From positions 372,001-436,000 of the forward strand of contig JAPZUD010000004.1 of NCBI GenBank assembly GCA_027533425.1: 64,000 bases of DNA, written 5' to 3'. The DNA is from Beijerinckiaceae bacterium. Lineage in GTDB: Bacteria; Pseudomonadota; Alphaproteobacteria; Rhizobiales; Beijerinckiaceae. Below are positions 1 to 9,247 of the stretch, piece by piece. The notes beneath the pieces are model-generated. The model made no database searches, was not told the DNA's origin, and saw only the letters and a program-made list of their open reading frames with translations. The stretch's first letter is position 1; every line of letters starts with the position of its first letter. Made by a program: the position numbers and the translations under genes.

Positions 1-668
1 TCGGCGCTTGGCATCAGGGCTGCCGTGAGGACGGCCAGCGCCGCGATCAGGTAGGCCGGCGACAGGGCGGCCAGGGCGATTTCGACCAGCGCTGCGGGGA
101 TGGCTCCGGCGAGGGCCAGGATCGCCACCAGGACGAACAGTCCCGCGCCGATCGCAAACAGGATAGGGCCGGAGCGGAGCGTTCGAGCGGAGAGTTCATC
201 CGGAAGACCGGTCGCAGCCTGCCGTGCAATGGCAGGGCCATGCCGGCGCAGCAGGGAATCGAGCAGATCCTGCTCGCCTGTCAGGACCAGCGGCGGGAGA
301 TCGCCATCGATGGCGCGACGGACCAGCATTTCCGCCAGGATGCCGGTCGGCGCGACGAGTCTCGCGACGCTCCCGTGATATCGGCATGGATAGCCGCGCC
401 GGAGGAATGCCTCTTCGGGCAGGATGGGTGCGGCGGGCGGGGGAGGCTGCTTCAGGATAGGGCTGCCGGTCAGCCGGGCCAGCGTGGAAAGAAGATCAGC
501 CTCGGTGATATGGCCCCGAGCAAGCGCAAGATCGAGCGGATGACGCCGGGCTTCCCCGGCCTGATGGCAAAGCTGCCGCCAAAGGGGCGGGGGCAGGCCG
601 AGCCCCCGGGCAAGGATGAGGCAGGGTTCGCCGGCGCCATCGTGCGGACGGGCAAGGGCAGGGGACAT
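1..668 (-). CDS. N-terminal part of a membrane-anchored protein, probably a family 2 glycosyltransferase (runs off the left edge)
   Basis: An uninterrupted leftward reading frame starts at an ATG (666-668) and stays open for 222 codons to the window edge, so the C-terminus is missing. Residues 1-110 form a soluble domain rich in Leu, Ala, Pro and Arg, with the pattern LALARGHITEADLLSTLARL seen in the small N-terminal domains of type II secretion ATPases and of some membrane glycosyltransferases. Residues of roughly 165-220 form two closely spaced hydrophobic segments, the layout of alphaproteobacterial GT2 proteins that carry the catalytic domain after such a hairpin. No catalytic DxD or QxxRW motif can be seen because that part lies outside. 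It is divergent from nadA. The reading frame is well supported; the glycosyltransferase assignment is inference from architecture. Confidence 0.6.
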   Translation of the reverse strand, partial: MSPALARPHDGAGEPCLILARGLGLPPPLWRQLCHQAGEARRHPLDLALARGHITEADLLSTLARLTGSPILKQPPPPAAPILPEEAFLRRGYPCRYHGSVARLVAPTGILAEMLVRRAIDGDLPPLVLTGEQDLLDSLLRRHGPAIARQAATGLPDELSARTLRSGPILFAIGAGLFVLVAILALAGAIPAALVEIALAALSPAYLIAALAVLTAALMPSA

Positions 669-794
669 ACTGAAAAGCGCAAAAAGGAATGAACAGGACA
701 ATGCTTCAGGAATAGGACAGAATTCCTTTTCCGACAAGCCTGCCCGGATCACCGGATTCGCTCTAGCTTTTCCGCCGGAAACCGTGTAAATGAA

Positions 795-811
795 ATACTC
801 AAAATGAGCAT
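795..811. promoter_or_regulatory. Candidate operator palindrome upstream of nadA
   Basis: The sequence ATACTCA-AAA-TGAGCAT is an imperfect palindrome (core CTCA-N3-TGAG is perfect) centred at 803, 46 nt before the nadA start. It lies in the shared divergent region between nadA and the leftward gene. Alphaproteobacterial nadABC operons are often controlled by NadQ or NrtR repressors, so a NAD-responsive operator is plausible. No regulator gene is present here and the motif was not checked against a known matrix. Confidence 0.4.
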
Positions 812-849
812 ATATCCGTAGCCAGCTTCTGGCTCTGGAGGAAACCGAG

Positions 850-1923
850 ATGACCTTGACAATTCCGGCCACGAAAACGGCAAGGATGGCTGGCCCGGAT
901 TTCGGCGAGAACCGGGTCCTGCCGATGCCTGACCTTACCTACACGCCTGAGGTTGCCGCCGAGACGGCGCATCTCTACGACCGCGTGAAGCATGTGGTTC
1001 CCCCGGTCGAATGGCCGTTCCACGCCCCGTATGTCGCCGCGATCAACCGGCTCAAGAAAGAGCGCGATGCGGTCATCCTGGCGCATAACTACCAGACGCC
1101 GGAAATCTACAATTGCGTCGCCGATGTCGTCGGCGACAGCCTCCAGCTGGCCAAGTTGGCGGCCCGCAGCACGGCCCGCATCATCGTGCAGGGCGGCGTG
1201 CATTTCATGGCCGAGACCTCGAAACTGCTGAATCCGGACAAGATGGTCCTGATTCCGGACCTGAAGGCCGGTTGCTCGCTGGCCTCCTCGATCACCGGGG
1301 CGGATATCCGCCGTCTGCGCGAGGCCTATCCCGGCGTTCCGGTCGTGGCCTATGTCAATACCTCGGCCGAGGTGAAGGCCGAGGTTGATATCTGCTGTAC
1401 CTCGGCCAATGCCGTGCAGGTGGTCGAGAGCCTGGGCGTGGATCGGGTACTCTTCGTTCCCGACCAGTATCTTGCGAAGTACGTCGCCTCGAAGACCAAG
1501 GTGCAGATCATTTCCTGGCATGGCGCCTGCGAGGTTCATGAGCGCTTCACCGGCGAGGAACTGCGCCGCTATCGTGAGGCGGACCCTTCGATCCGCATCA
1601 TCGCGCATCCCGAATGCCCGCCCGATGTCATCGCCGAGGCCGATTTCACCGGGTCGACCGCCGGGATGATCGACTACGCGACGGCGCAGAAGGGCGGCAA
1701 GGTCCTGCTCGTCACCGAATGCTCGATGGCGGACAATGTCGCCGCCTCCGCAAGGGATGTCGAGTTCGTCCGGCCCTGCAATCTCTGCCCGCACATGAAG
1801 CGGATCACGCTGCCGAAGATCCTCGACAGCCTGCTTACGCTGCAGCACCGGGTCGAGATCCCCGAGGAGCTTGCCGTGCGGGCCCGCCGGTCGGTCGAGC
1901 GGATGATCAACCTGCAGAACTGA
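850..1923 (+). CDS. nadA: Quinolinate synthase NadA
   Basis: NadA condenses iminoaspartate with dihydroxyacetone phosphate to quinolinate, the second step of aspartate-derived NAD synthesis, using an oxygen-sensitive [4Fe-4S] cluster. The 357-residue protein has the three cluster cysteines in the usual contexts: Cys142 in AGCSLA, Cys227 in [10 protein letters not shown] and Cys313 in CNLCPHMKR. The AHNYQTPEI and GDSLQLAK blocks near residues 78-102 are also typical. The ATG is preceded by GGAGGA at 8 nt spacing. The first 25 or so residues are an extension relative to shorter NadA proteins, but the ribosome site supports this start. nadB follows after 23 nt and nadC overlaps nadB, so the three form one operon. 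Confidence 0.97.
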   Translation: MTLTIPATKTARMAGPDFGENRVLPMPDLTYTPEVAAETAHLYDRVKHVVPPVEWPFHAPYVAAINRLKKERDAVILAHNYQTPEIYNCVADVVGDSLQLAKLAARSTARIIVQGGVHFMAETSKLLNPDKMVLIPDLKAGCSLASSITGADIRRLREAYPGVPVVAYVNTSAEVKAEVDICCTSANAVQVVESLGVDRVLFVPDQYLAKYVASKTKVQIISWHGACEVHERFTGEELRRYREADPSIRIIAHPECPPDVIAEADFTGSTAGMIDYATAQKGGKVLLVTECSMADNVAASARDVEFVRPCNLCPHMKRITLPKILDSLLTLQHRVEIPEELAVRARRSVERMINLQN

Positions 1924-1946
1924 ACCGCAGGAACCGGGAATTCTCC

Positions 1947-3503
1947 ATGGCTTCGGTCCTTGTCATCGGCGGCGGGCTCGCCGGGCTCTTCACGGCGCTG
2001 AAGCTGAGCCCGCTCCCCTGCACCATCATCAGCCCCCTGCCTCTCGGACAGGGAGCTTCCTCGGCCTGGGCGCAGGGCGGCATAGCTGCCGCAATCGGCG
2101 AGGGCGATTCGGTCGACAAGCATGTTGCCGATACGCTTGCCGCCGGGGCCGGCCTCTGCGACGAGCGCATGGTCCGGTTGATGGCCGGTGAGGCGAATGA
2201 CCGGATCCATGATCTGCTGGGATTCGGTGTTCCTTTCGACCGGGACCTCGAGGGCCGCCTCGTCCAGTCGCGCGAGGCTGCCCATTCGGCCAACCGTATC
2301 GTACGCGTCCGCGGCGATATGGCCGGGGCGGCGATCATGGAGGCGCTGGTTGCCGCTGTGCGTCGGACGCCCTCCATTCGCGTGCTCGAAGGTGTCGAGG
2401 CGCTGGAACTCGAGAAGTGGCCGGAGGATACGGTCATCGGTGCCAGCGTTGAGTTCATCCATGAAAATTTCGATCGCGCGGGCGGCTTCATGCGGGCCGA
2501 CCGGATCGTTCTGGCAACCGGCGGGGTCGGCCAGCTTTTCGCCCGGTCGACCAACCCGCCCGAAGCGCGCGGCCTCGGCCTCGCCATGGCTTCGCTGGCC
2601 GGCGCCCGGATCGCCAATGCCGAATTCGTCCAGTTTCACCCTACAGCGCTCGATATCGGGATCGATCCTGCACCGCTCGCCACGGAAGCCCTGCGCGGAG
2701 AAGGCGCGATCCTGATCAATTCGATGGGCGAACGCTTCGCCCTTGCGCATCATCCGGATGGTGAACTGGCTCCGCGAGACATCGTGGCCCGCGCCGTCTT
2801 CGAGGAATGGGTGGCCGGTCGTCGACCGATGCTCGATGCGCGCGCGGCGATCGGCGACCGCTTTCCCGAGGCCTTTCCGGCCGTCTATGCCCGCTGCCGC
2901 GCCGCGGGGATCGATCCGGTGAGGGAGCCGATTCCCGTTGCCCCGGCAGAACATTACCATATGGGCGGTGTCGCCACGGACGAGAACGGCCTCACCTCGC
3001 TCAAGGGCCTTTATGCGGTCGGAGAGGTTGCCTGTACCGGGGTGCATGGCGCCAACAGGCTGGCCTCGAATTCGCTGCTCGAAGCGGTAGTCTTTGCGGC
3101 GCGGGCGGCCGAGCATATCCGCGTTGATCTCGGCCAATCGGGCGCGCCCGTACGGACCCTTGACCGGTCGATCGCGAATCCGCAGCCGGAACCGATGGAC
3201 GAGATCGCAAAGGTCCGGAAGCTGATGTCCGAACGGTTCGGCGTCGTGCGGAACGGGCCCGACATGCAGGCGGCGCTCGACGAATTGATGGCTTTGCGCC
3301 TCTCCACCCGTTCCCGCACGGTGTTCCGGATGACGACCGCAGCCTTGCTCATCGCCTCGTCGGCGCTGGAGCGGCGGGAATCCCGCGGGGCGCATTTCCG
3401 GACGGATTACCCGGTGGCGGATCCTGTCGCCACACCAAGCGAGGCGCCTTTTCCGGGCCATCTCGTCGAGCGCTATCTCGCGGCCAAAGGAGCACTGGCA
3501 TGA
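1947..3503 (+). CDS. nadB: L-aspartate oxidase NadB
   Basis: NadB is an FAD enzyme that oxidises L-aspartate to iminoaspartate, the substrate of NadA. The 518-residue product begins with the Rossmann motif GGGLAGL (residues 8-14) and has the glycine-rich [13 protein letters not shown] block, HPTAL, RGEGA, HYHMGGV and [16 protein letters not shown], the signature of the succinate dehydrogenase/aspartate oxidase flavoprotein family. The C-terminal helical domain is present. The start is the ATG at 1947: the frame is open further upstream, but only by running antiparallel to conserved nadA sequence. It sits 23 nt after nadA, and its stop overlaps the nadC start. Confidence 0.96.
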   Translation: MASVLVIGGGLAGLFTALKLSPLPCTIISPLPLGQGASSAWAQGGIAAAIGEGDSVDKHVADTLAAGAGLCDERMVRLMAGEANDRIHDLLGFGVPFDRDLEGRLVQSREAAHSANRIVRVRGDMAGAAIMEALVAAVRRTPSIRVLEGVEALELEKWPEDTVIGASVEFIHENFDRAGGFMRADRIVLATGGVGQLFARSTNPPEARGLGLAMASLAGARIANAEFVQFHPTALDIGIDPAPLATEALRGEGAILINSMGERFALAHHPDGELAPRDIVARAVFEEWVAGRRPMLDARAAIGDRFPEAFPAVYARCRAAGIDPVREPIPVAPAEHYHMGGVATDENGLTSLKGLYAVGEVACTGVHGANRLASNSLLEAVVFAARAAEHIRVDLGQSGAPVRTLDRSIANPQPEPMDEIAKVRKLMSERFGVVRNGPDMQAALDELMALRLSTRSRTVFRMTTAALLIASSALERRESRGAHFRTDYPVADPVATPSEAPFPGHLVERYLAAKGALA

Positions 3504-4372
3504 TCGGACCCCGGGCTGCCCTTCTCCCGGCCAATCTCGTGCAGGATGCCGTTCGTCTGGCGCTCGCCGAAGACCTCGGCCTTGCCGGCGATATCACGTC
3601 GCGGGTCTGCATTCCGCAGGGCCAGCAGGCGCGGCTGGCCATGGTAGCCCGCAAGCCGGGTGTCGTCGCCGGCATGGCGCTGGCCGCCGAGGCGTTCCGG
3701 CAGCTTGATGAAGATCTGGCCGTAGCTTTCGCCGTCGATGACGGCGCCGTTCTTGCGCCCGGCCAGCCGGTCCTCTCGGTCACGGGCGATGCGCGCGCCA
3801 TTCTCGCGGCGGAACGCACGGCGCTCAATTTCGTCGGGCGCCTGTCCGGCGTGGCCACGCTGACGGCGGACTATGTCCGCCGGATTGCCGGCACCGGCGC
3901 CTCGATCGTCTGCACGCGCAAGACGACACCGGGCCTGAGGGCCTTCGAGAAGCACGCCGTGGCATGTGGCGGCGGGCGCAACCATCGCTTCGGACTGTTC
4001 GATGCCATCCTGATCAAGGACAACCACGTTGCCGTGGCTGGTGGGATCATCCCGGCCCTGCAGGCGGCGAAACGCGGTGGTGGCCATCTCGTGAAGATCG
4101 AGATCGAGGTCGATACGCTGGAGCAGCTCGATGATGTCCTGGTCGAGGGCGCGGACGTTGTGCTGCTCGACAATATGGGGGCGGAGCGGCTGCGCGAGGC
4201 GGTCGCCCGGATCCGGGCGCGGCGGCCCGCCATGCTGGCCGAAGCCTCGGGCGGCGTTTCGCTCGAGACGGTGGCAGGGATCGCCGCCACCGGGGTCGAT
4301 CTGATTTCGGTTGGAGCACTGACGCATTCCGCCCCGGTTCTCGACCTGGGGCTCGATATCGCGATGACCTGA
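3500..4372 (+). CDS. nadC: Nicotinate-nucleotide pyrophosphorylase (carboxylating) NadC
   Basis: NadC (quinolinate phosphoribosyltransferase) converts quinolinate and PRPP to nicotinate mononucleotide. At 290 residues it has normal family length. Recognisable blocks are [13 protein letters not shown] near the N-terminus, AERTALNF at about residue 98, [10 protein letters not shown] (substrate and PRPP contacts) at about residue 138, KDNH in the barrel, and [11 protein letters not shown] with ISVGALTHS near the C-terminus. The ATG overlaps the nadB stop by 4 nt, which implies translational coupling. It ends the nad operon and faces a leftward gene 12 nt away, with no obvious intrinsic terminator between them. 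Confidence 0.96.
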   Translation: MIGPRAALLPANLVQDAVRLALAEDLGLAGDITSRVCIPQGQQARLAMVARKPGVVAGMALAAEAFRQLDEDLAVAFAVDDGAVLAPGQPVLSVTGDARAILAAERTALNFVGRLSGVATLTADYVRRIAGTGASIVCTRKTTPGLRAFEKHAVACGGGRNHRFGLFDAILIKDNHVAVAGGIIPALQAAKRGGGHLVKIEIEVDTLEQLDDVLVEGADVVLLDNMGAERLREAVARIRARRPAMLAEASGGVSLETVAGIAATGVDLISVGALTHSAPVLDLGLDIAMT

Positions 4373-4384
4373 CGGCTCGGCCGG

Positions 4385-4951
4385 TCAGTGCAGGCGCTTC
4401 CAGCCTGAATAGCCGGGCGAGACCTGTACATGGCGGTGACGAGTCGCGTATTCACCGGGGATGGTCTCGTGCGAGACATAGCCCGGGCGGACGAGCACAG
4501 TGCGTTCCCGCGTGCCGTGGACAGCCGGTATGGTGTCATAGACAACCCGTTCCGGGCTGACCATGACCTGCCGGTGCTGCGTGGCATACTGTGCCGGGAC
4601 GGTGACCCAGCAGCCGATTTCGCGGCCCCAGCCATCGCGCGTGACCTGCCAGACCTTGCGGGCCGGTGCCACCATCACGGTCTCGGCAACCGTGTGGTAC
4701 TGGGCGGGAATGACGCGCTGCACGTGTTGTGCCGGCCGGATCACCACGGTTTCGTGGGTCGAGCCATAGACCGGCGGGACATGCCTCGCGACCGTCCGGG
4801 CCGGCCGGATCTCGACCGTTTCCGCCACGGTTCCATAGACCGGCGGGTGATGGACGCGCTTGTAGCAGGCTCCGCCGCAATCGCCGCCGGCTGCTGCCGG
4901 ATTGGCCATGGACAGCACGGCAACCATCGAAGATGCAAGAAGAAGACGCAT
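4385..4951 (-). CDS. Secreted protein built of six 23-residue beta-rich repeats
   Basis: The 188-residue product has a classic signal peptide (MRLLLASSMVAVLSM...NPAAA, cleavage near residue 21) and a short mature N-terminus with a Cys-x4-Cys pair (DCGGAC). Six degenerate repeats of the form PxxYxTxxExVxVxP follow. An upstream in-frame start at 4975 exists, but GGGGG lies 5 nt before the ATG at 4951, which fixes the start. The function is unknown; similar exported repeat proteins occur in Hyphomicrobiales, and the site of action is periplasmic or extracellular. The neighbour on the same strand upstream is a cell wall hydrolase, separated by 142 nt that probably carries this gene's promoter. 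Confidence 0.8.
   Translation of the reverse strand: MRLLLASSMVAVLSMANPAAAGGDCGGACYKRVHHPPVYGTVAETVEIRPARTVARHVPPVYGSTHETVVIRPAQHVQRVIPAQYHTVAETVMVAPARKVWQVTRDGWGREIGCWVTVPAQYATQHRQVMVSPERVVYDTIPAVHGTRERTVLVRPGYVSHETIPGEYATRHRHVQVSPGYSGWKRLH
4388..4846 (-). repeat. Six tandem degenerate 69-nt coding repeats
   Basis: In the secreted protein, residues 36-58, 59-81, 82-104, 119-141, 142-164 and 165-188 align as 23-residue units (the last is 24) starting with PPVYG, PPVYG, PAQYH, PAQYA, PAVHG and PGEYA. A single 14-residue insertion with one Cys separates units 3 and 4. Units alternate polar and hydrophobic residues (for example ETVEIRPA, ETVVIRPA, ETVMVAPA), as expected for short beta strands. 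Confidence 0.85.
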
Positions 4952-5093
4952 GGGACCCCCTATATTCTGTTCCAATCATGAAGCAGAAAGGGTTTGCGCT
5001 CAATCATCTGGCCGGCAAATCGGTGATATTCAAGAATTAACGGTAAATTCCCGCTCCGTTTACGATGAATATTTACGAAGCGGCAAGCGAAGT

Positions 5094-6281
5094 TCAGGTT
5101 TGGCCCGGCCTGAGGCGGTAGAAGATATGGCGCCCGATACGGTCGGTCCGCTTCAGTCGGCGCGACCAGTACGGTGCAACATAATCCGCGTGATAATGCG
5201 TCGAATGGCCGACATTGACGTTATACTGCGTGCCTTCCATCACCGCCCGCGCAATGGTCTGCGCCCTATCCCACGCCTCCGGCTCCTGGATCGCCAGCGA
5301 CTTCCCCTCGCAGGCAAAGGTAAACTGGCAGGCCTTGTAGCGATGGCGGTTCTGGTAGACGACGCCGCAGACCGAACTGGGATAGAGACCGCTCTTTACC
5401 CGGTTCAGCACGACCTGCGCGACGGCAGCTTGCCCCTCCTCCGGCTCCGAGCGGCTTTCGAAATAGATCGCCTCGGCCAGGCAGCGATGCTCCCGCTTGC
5501 GGCTTTCCGGATCGATCAGCCCGAGATAGTTCGGTCCTACCGTGAGCCGCGCCGAGACGGCAGCACGGCCACTGGGATCTGTATGGACATGCGCGAAGGC
5601 GGGAATGCGCATCGCAGCGGCAGCGATCACTTCCGGCTCGACCGGCGCCGGCGTGACCGAAGCCAGCGCGACAGCGCGGCTGACAGCCGGTGTTGAGCCA
5701 TCCGGCCGGCTGAGGGACAGCTTCTGCGGCGAGAGCCCGCCTTGTGTGGCTGTGATGGAACCGCCGGCGCCGAGGCTGCCCGGCGTGCTGCTGCGGATGT
5801 CGAACCGGCCCAGCCGGGCCATCAGCGCCTGGCTGGCACGCTCCATCGATACCGGTTCCTCCAGCCGGGCTTTCGGCAGGACCGCAGGATCGACGAGGAA
5901 GAGCAGCGGCACGCCGATTTCGGGCTGGCGTTCGAATTCGCGCGAGAGGTCTACCTTGCGGATATGAGCGGCCAGCGATGAAGGCAGCGGTGCCTCGATA
6001 TCGATCGCCGGCTCGGCCCGCTCGCGGTGAAGCGTCAGCACAGACAGCCGGGGCGGCAGCAAGGTCACGCGGTGGGGTTCGATCATTGTCGAACGCTTGA
6101 AGATCTTGTCGAGATGGAGCGTCCCCTGGCCGGCCGAGGCCGTGAACGAAACCAGCAGCGCAGCGGCGAGGCTCCAGGGCGCGAGCAGGGCTGCGCTCCG
6201 TGCGGCGGCAATCCGTCCGGCCGCGGGAATTACCCGCTTCCGTCCCTTGCGATGCGGCCTTGCTGCGTCGTGATGCGTCAC
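5094..6281 (-). CDS. SleB-type cell wall hydrolase
   Basis: The C-terminal 140 residues match the hydrolase_2/SleB family (cortex-lytic-like peptidoglycan hydrolases). They contain [15 protein letters not shown] with the catalytic Glu, then [12 protein letters not shown], a [10 protein letters not shown] block and the ending [14 protein letters not shown]. The N-terminus has one membrane segment ([14 protein letters not shown]), so the enzyme is probably anchored or exported to the periplasm. The middle 200 residues are low-complexity and not conserved. The start is uncertain: a GTG at 6281 has a GGGAACGGGG stretch before it, and a TTG at 6329 would add 16 residues. It lies downstream of ppdK on the same strand behind a hairpin. 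Its likely role is cell wall remodelling. Confidence 0.88.
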   Translation of the reverse strand: MTHHDAARPHRKGRKRVIPAAGRIAAARSAALLAPWSLAAALLVSFTASAGQGTLHLDKIFKRSTMIEPHRVTLLPPRLSVLTLHRERAEPAIDIEAPLPSSLAAHIRKVDLSREFERQPEIGVPLLFLVDPAVLPKARLEEPVSMERASQALMARLGRFDIRSSTPGSLGAGGSITATQGGLSPQKLSLSRPDGSTPAVSRAVALASVTPAPVEPEVIAAAAMRIPAFAHVHTDPSGRAAVSARLTVGPNYLGLIDPESRKREHRCLAEAIYFESRSEPEEGQAAVAQVVLNRVKSGLYPSSVCGVVYQNRHRYKACQFTFACEGKSLAIQEPEAWDRAQTIARAVMEGTQYNVNVGHSTHYHADYVAPYWSRRLKRTDRIGRHIFYRLRPGQT

Positions 6282-6385
6282 GGCTACCCCGTTCCCGCCG
6301 GATCCCTGTGGCTCAGGGATGCCAGGCAAGCGAAAATCCTGTCCCGTGGGCCATGATCGTCGCTTGGGGTTCAGGAGGGCTTAAG

Positions 6386-6406
6386 CGGAAAGGTTAATCC
6401 TTTCCG
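6386..6406 (-). terminator. Hairpin after ppdK (possible terminator without a T-run)
   Basis: CGGAAAGG-TTAAT-CCTTTCCG is a perfect 8-bp stem with a 5-nt loop, starting 8 nt past the ppdK stop codon. There is no T-run on the leftward strand, so it may reduce read-through into the hydrolase gene or protect the mRNA end rather than act as a strong terminator. Confidence 0.5.
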
Positions 6407-6413
6407 ACCCGCT

Positions 6414-9092
6414 TCAGCCCTCGGCTTTCGTCACCTTGCCGAGCGCCGCCTGCGCGGCGGCAAGCCGGGCGATCGGCACACGGAACGGCGAACAGGAGAC
6501 GTAATCGAGCCCCACACTCTCGCAGAAGGCGATCGATGCGGGATCGCCGCCATGTTCGCCGCAAAGCCCGAGCTTGATATCGGCCCGTGTGCGGCGGCCA
6601 CGCTCGGCGGCGAGCTGGACGAGTTCGCCGACTCCCTCCTGGTCGAGGGTCACGAACGGGTCATCGGCGAGGATGTTGCGGGCCTTGTAGGACCCGAGGA
6701 ACGAGCCGGCATCATCCCGGCTGATGCCGAGCGTTGTCTGGGTGAGGTCATTGGTGCCGAAGGAGAAGAACTCGGCGGACTTCGCGATGTCTCCGGCCTT
6801 GAGCGCCGCGCGCGGCAGCTCGATCATGGTACCGACCGAGTAATTGAGTTCAACGCCCTGCTCCTCGCCGACCATCTTCGCCATCGCGTCGATCCGCGCC
6901 TTGACGAGGTCGAGTTCGGCTTTGGTCATGACCAGCGGCACCATGATTTCCGGTGTCACCGGCGCGCCTGACCTGCGGCCGGCCTCGATCGCGGCCTCGA
7001 ACACGGCACGGGCCTGCATCTCGGCGATTTCCGGATAGGCAACCGCCAGCCGGCAACCCCGGAAGCCAAGCATCGGGTTTGATTCCTTGAGTTCCAGCGC
7101 GCGGAGACGGAGCTTTTCGGCATTGGTGCCCATGGCTTCCGCAACTTCCTGGATTTCCCTGGCCTCGTGCGGCAGGAATTCGTGGAGCGGGGGGTCGAGC
7201 AGGCGGATCGTCACGGGGAGACCGCGCATGATCTCGAACAGCTCGACAAAATCCGAGCGCTGCATGGGCAGGAGCTTGTCCAGCGCAGTGCGGCGGCCCT
7301 TTTCGTCATCCGCAAGGATCATCTCACGCATGGCGATGATGCGATCGCCCTCGAAGAACATGTGTTCGGTGCGGCAGAGGCCGATTCCCTCCGCGCCGAA
7401 CTTGACGGCCGTCCGTGCATCGAGCGGTGTCTCCGCATTGGTGCGGATCCTCAGGCGCCGGAACGCATCGGCCCAGCCCATCAGCGTACCGAACTCGCCG
7501 GACAGTTCCGGCTGCAGCATCGCGATCTCGCCGAGCAGGACCTGGCCGTTCGAGCCGTCGATGGTGATGAAGTCGCCGCGCTTGAGCACACGGCCGCCAG
7601 CCGTCATCGTGCCGGAGACCATGTCGATCCGGATCGCGCCGGCGCCCGAGACGCAGGGCTTGCCCATGCCGCGCGCCACGACGGCGGCGTGGCTGGTCAT
7701 GCCGCCTCGCGTCGTCAGGATGCCCTCGGCCGCATGCATGCCGTGAATATCCTCGGGGCTGGTTTCCACGCGGACGAGGATGACCTTGCGCTTGTCCTTG
7801 ACCGCCTGTTCCGCCTCTTCCGACGTGAAGACAATGGCCCCGGTCGCGGCACCCGGAGAGGCCGGCAGGCCGGTCGACAGGACGACGCGCGTCGCGTTCG
7901 GATCGATCGTCGGATGCAGCAGCTGGTCAAGCGCTGCCGGGTCGATGCGCTGGATCGCTTCCTCGCGGGTGATCAGGCCCTCATTGGCCAGGTCCACGGC
8001 GATGCGCAGGGCCGCCTTGGCGGTGCGCTTGCCATTGCGGGTCTGGAGCATCCAGAGCTTGCCCTGCTGGACCGTGAATTCGAGGTCCTGCATGTCGCGA
8101 TAATGCTTCTCCAGAAGCCCGTAGATGCGGACGAGCTCCGCATAGGCTTCCGGCAGCGAGACTTCGAGCGACGGCTTGGTCGAGCCGGCTGCGATCCGCG
8201 CCGCTTCGGTAATGTCCTGCGGCGTCCGGATTCCGGCCACCACGTCCTCGCCCTGCGCATTGAGCAGGAACTCGCCGTAAAGCTCCTTCGTGCCCGTTGA
8301 GGGATTCCGCGTGAAGGCGACGCCCGTGGCGGACGTTTCGCCCATATTGCCGAACACCATCGCCTGTACGTTGACTGCCGTACCCCAGCTTTCCGGGATG
8401 CTGTGCAACTCGCGATACTTGATCGCGCGGGCATTCATCCAGCTGCCGAACACGGCGCCGATCGCGCCCCAGAGCTGCTCATGCGGATCCTGCGGGAAGG
8501 GCCGGCCCAGTTTCTCGTTCACGCAGGCCTTGTAGGCATCGACAATCTGCTTCCAGTCATCGGCCGAGAGTTCGGTATCGAGGGTGAACCCCTTGGAGTC
8601 CTTGAATTCCTCAAGAATGTCCTCGAAATTGTGGTGATCGAGATCAAGCACGACATTCGAATACATCGTGATGAAACGGCGGTAGCTGTCCCAGGCGAAG
8701 CGCGGATTGTTCGCGAGGCTCGCCATCGCCTCGACCGTGACATCGTTGAGGCCGAGATTGAGCACCGTATCCATCATGCCCGGCATCGAGGCGCGGGCGC
8801 CGGAGCGGACGGAGACGAGAAGCGGGTTGCTCGCATCGCCAAAAATCCGGCCGGTCAGGGTGCCGACATGCCGCAGCGCGGCATCGACCTGGGCGGCGAG
8901 ATCCAGCGGATAGCGCCGGTCATTCTCGTAGAAGGCGGTGCAGACCTCGGTGGAGATCGTGAAGCCCGGCGGAACCGGCAAGCCGAGATTGCACATCTCC
9001 GCCAGATTGGCGCCTTTTCCGCCGAGGAGGTTCTTGAGGCCCGAATTGCCTTCGGCCTGCCCATCCCCGAACGTGTAGACCCACTTCGTCAT
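6414..9092 (-). CDS. ppdK: Pyruvate, phosphate dikinase
   Basis: PPDK interconverts pyruvate, ATP and phosphate with phosphoenolpyruvate, AMP and pyrophosphate, acting in glycolysis or gluconeogenesis. The 892-residue protein has the full three-domain layout: an ATP-grasp domain starting with GGKGANLAEM and SVRSGA, a phosphohistidine domain with TRGGMTSHAAVVARGMG (catalytic His at about residue 468), and the PEP/pyruvate barrel with RLLDPPLHEFLP, FGTNDLTQ and LCGEHGGDP. The ATG has GGGGAACG 4 nt upstream. The gene is divergent from a binding-protein gene, with 155 nt between the two starts. Confidence 0.98.
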   Translation of the reverse strand: MTKWVYTFGDGQAEGNSGLKNLLGGKGANLAEMCNLGLPVPPGFTISTEVCTAFYENDRRYPLDLAAQVDAALRHVGTLTGRIFGDASNPLLVSVRSGARASMPGMMDTVLNLGLNDVTVEAMASLANNPRFAWDSYRRFITMYSNVVLDLDHHNFEDILEEFKDSKGFTLDTELSADDWKQIVDAYKACVNEKLGRPFPQDPHEQLWGAIGAVFGSWMNARAIKYRELHSIPESWGTAVNVQAMVFGNMGETSATGVAFTRNPSTGTKELYGEFLLNAQGEDVVAGIRTPQDITEAARIAAGSTKPSLEVSLPEAYAELVRIYGLLEKHYRDMQDLEFTVQQGKLWMLQTRNGKRTAKAALRIAVDLANEGLITREEAIQRIDPAALDQLLHPTIDPNATRVVLSTGLPASPGAATGAIVFTSEEAEQAVKDKRKVILVRVETSPEDIHGMHAAEGILTTRGGMTSHAAVVARGMGKPCVSGAGAIRIDMVSGTMTAGGRVLKRGDFITIDGSNGQVLLGEIAMLQPELSGEFGTLMGWADAFRRLRIRTNAETPLDARTAVKFGAEGIGLCRTEHMFFEGDRIIAMREMILADDEKGRRTALDKLLPMQRSDFVELFEIMRGLPVTIRLLDPPLHEFLPHEAREIQEVAEAMGTNAEKLRLRALELKESNPMLGFRGCRLAVAYPEIAEMQARAVFEAAIEAGRRSGAPVTPEIMVPLVMTKAELDLVKARIDAMAKMVGEEQGVELNYSVGTMIELPRAALKAGDIAKSAEFFSFGTNDLTQTTLGISRDDAGSFLGSYKARNILADDPFVTLDQEGVGELVQLAAERGRRTRADIKLGLCGEHGGDPASIAFCESVGLDYVSCSPFRVPIARLAAAQAALGKVTKAEG

Positions 9093-9247
9093 GATCGTTC
9101 CCCGGCTTGTTTCGCACTTGCGAGATGACGCAAGCTTCCTGTCGCAAAAGTGTCAGCATGGCAACCTCCGAAATCGGAGAAAGGCCGTTGCATCCCGAGG
9201 AAAGCTCGGCCACCTTGCGGCGCCGACCTAAAGCGAGCCCAGCCTGA

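Noticed and set aside
1614-1946. N-terminal extension of NadB by 111 residues
   Set aside because: This stretch overlaps the conserved 3' part of nadA in another frame. The Rossmann motif begins right after the ATG at 1947.
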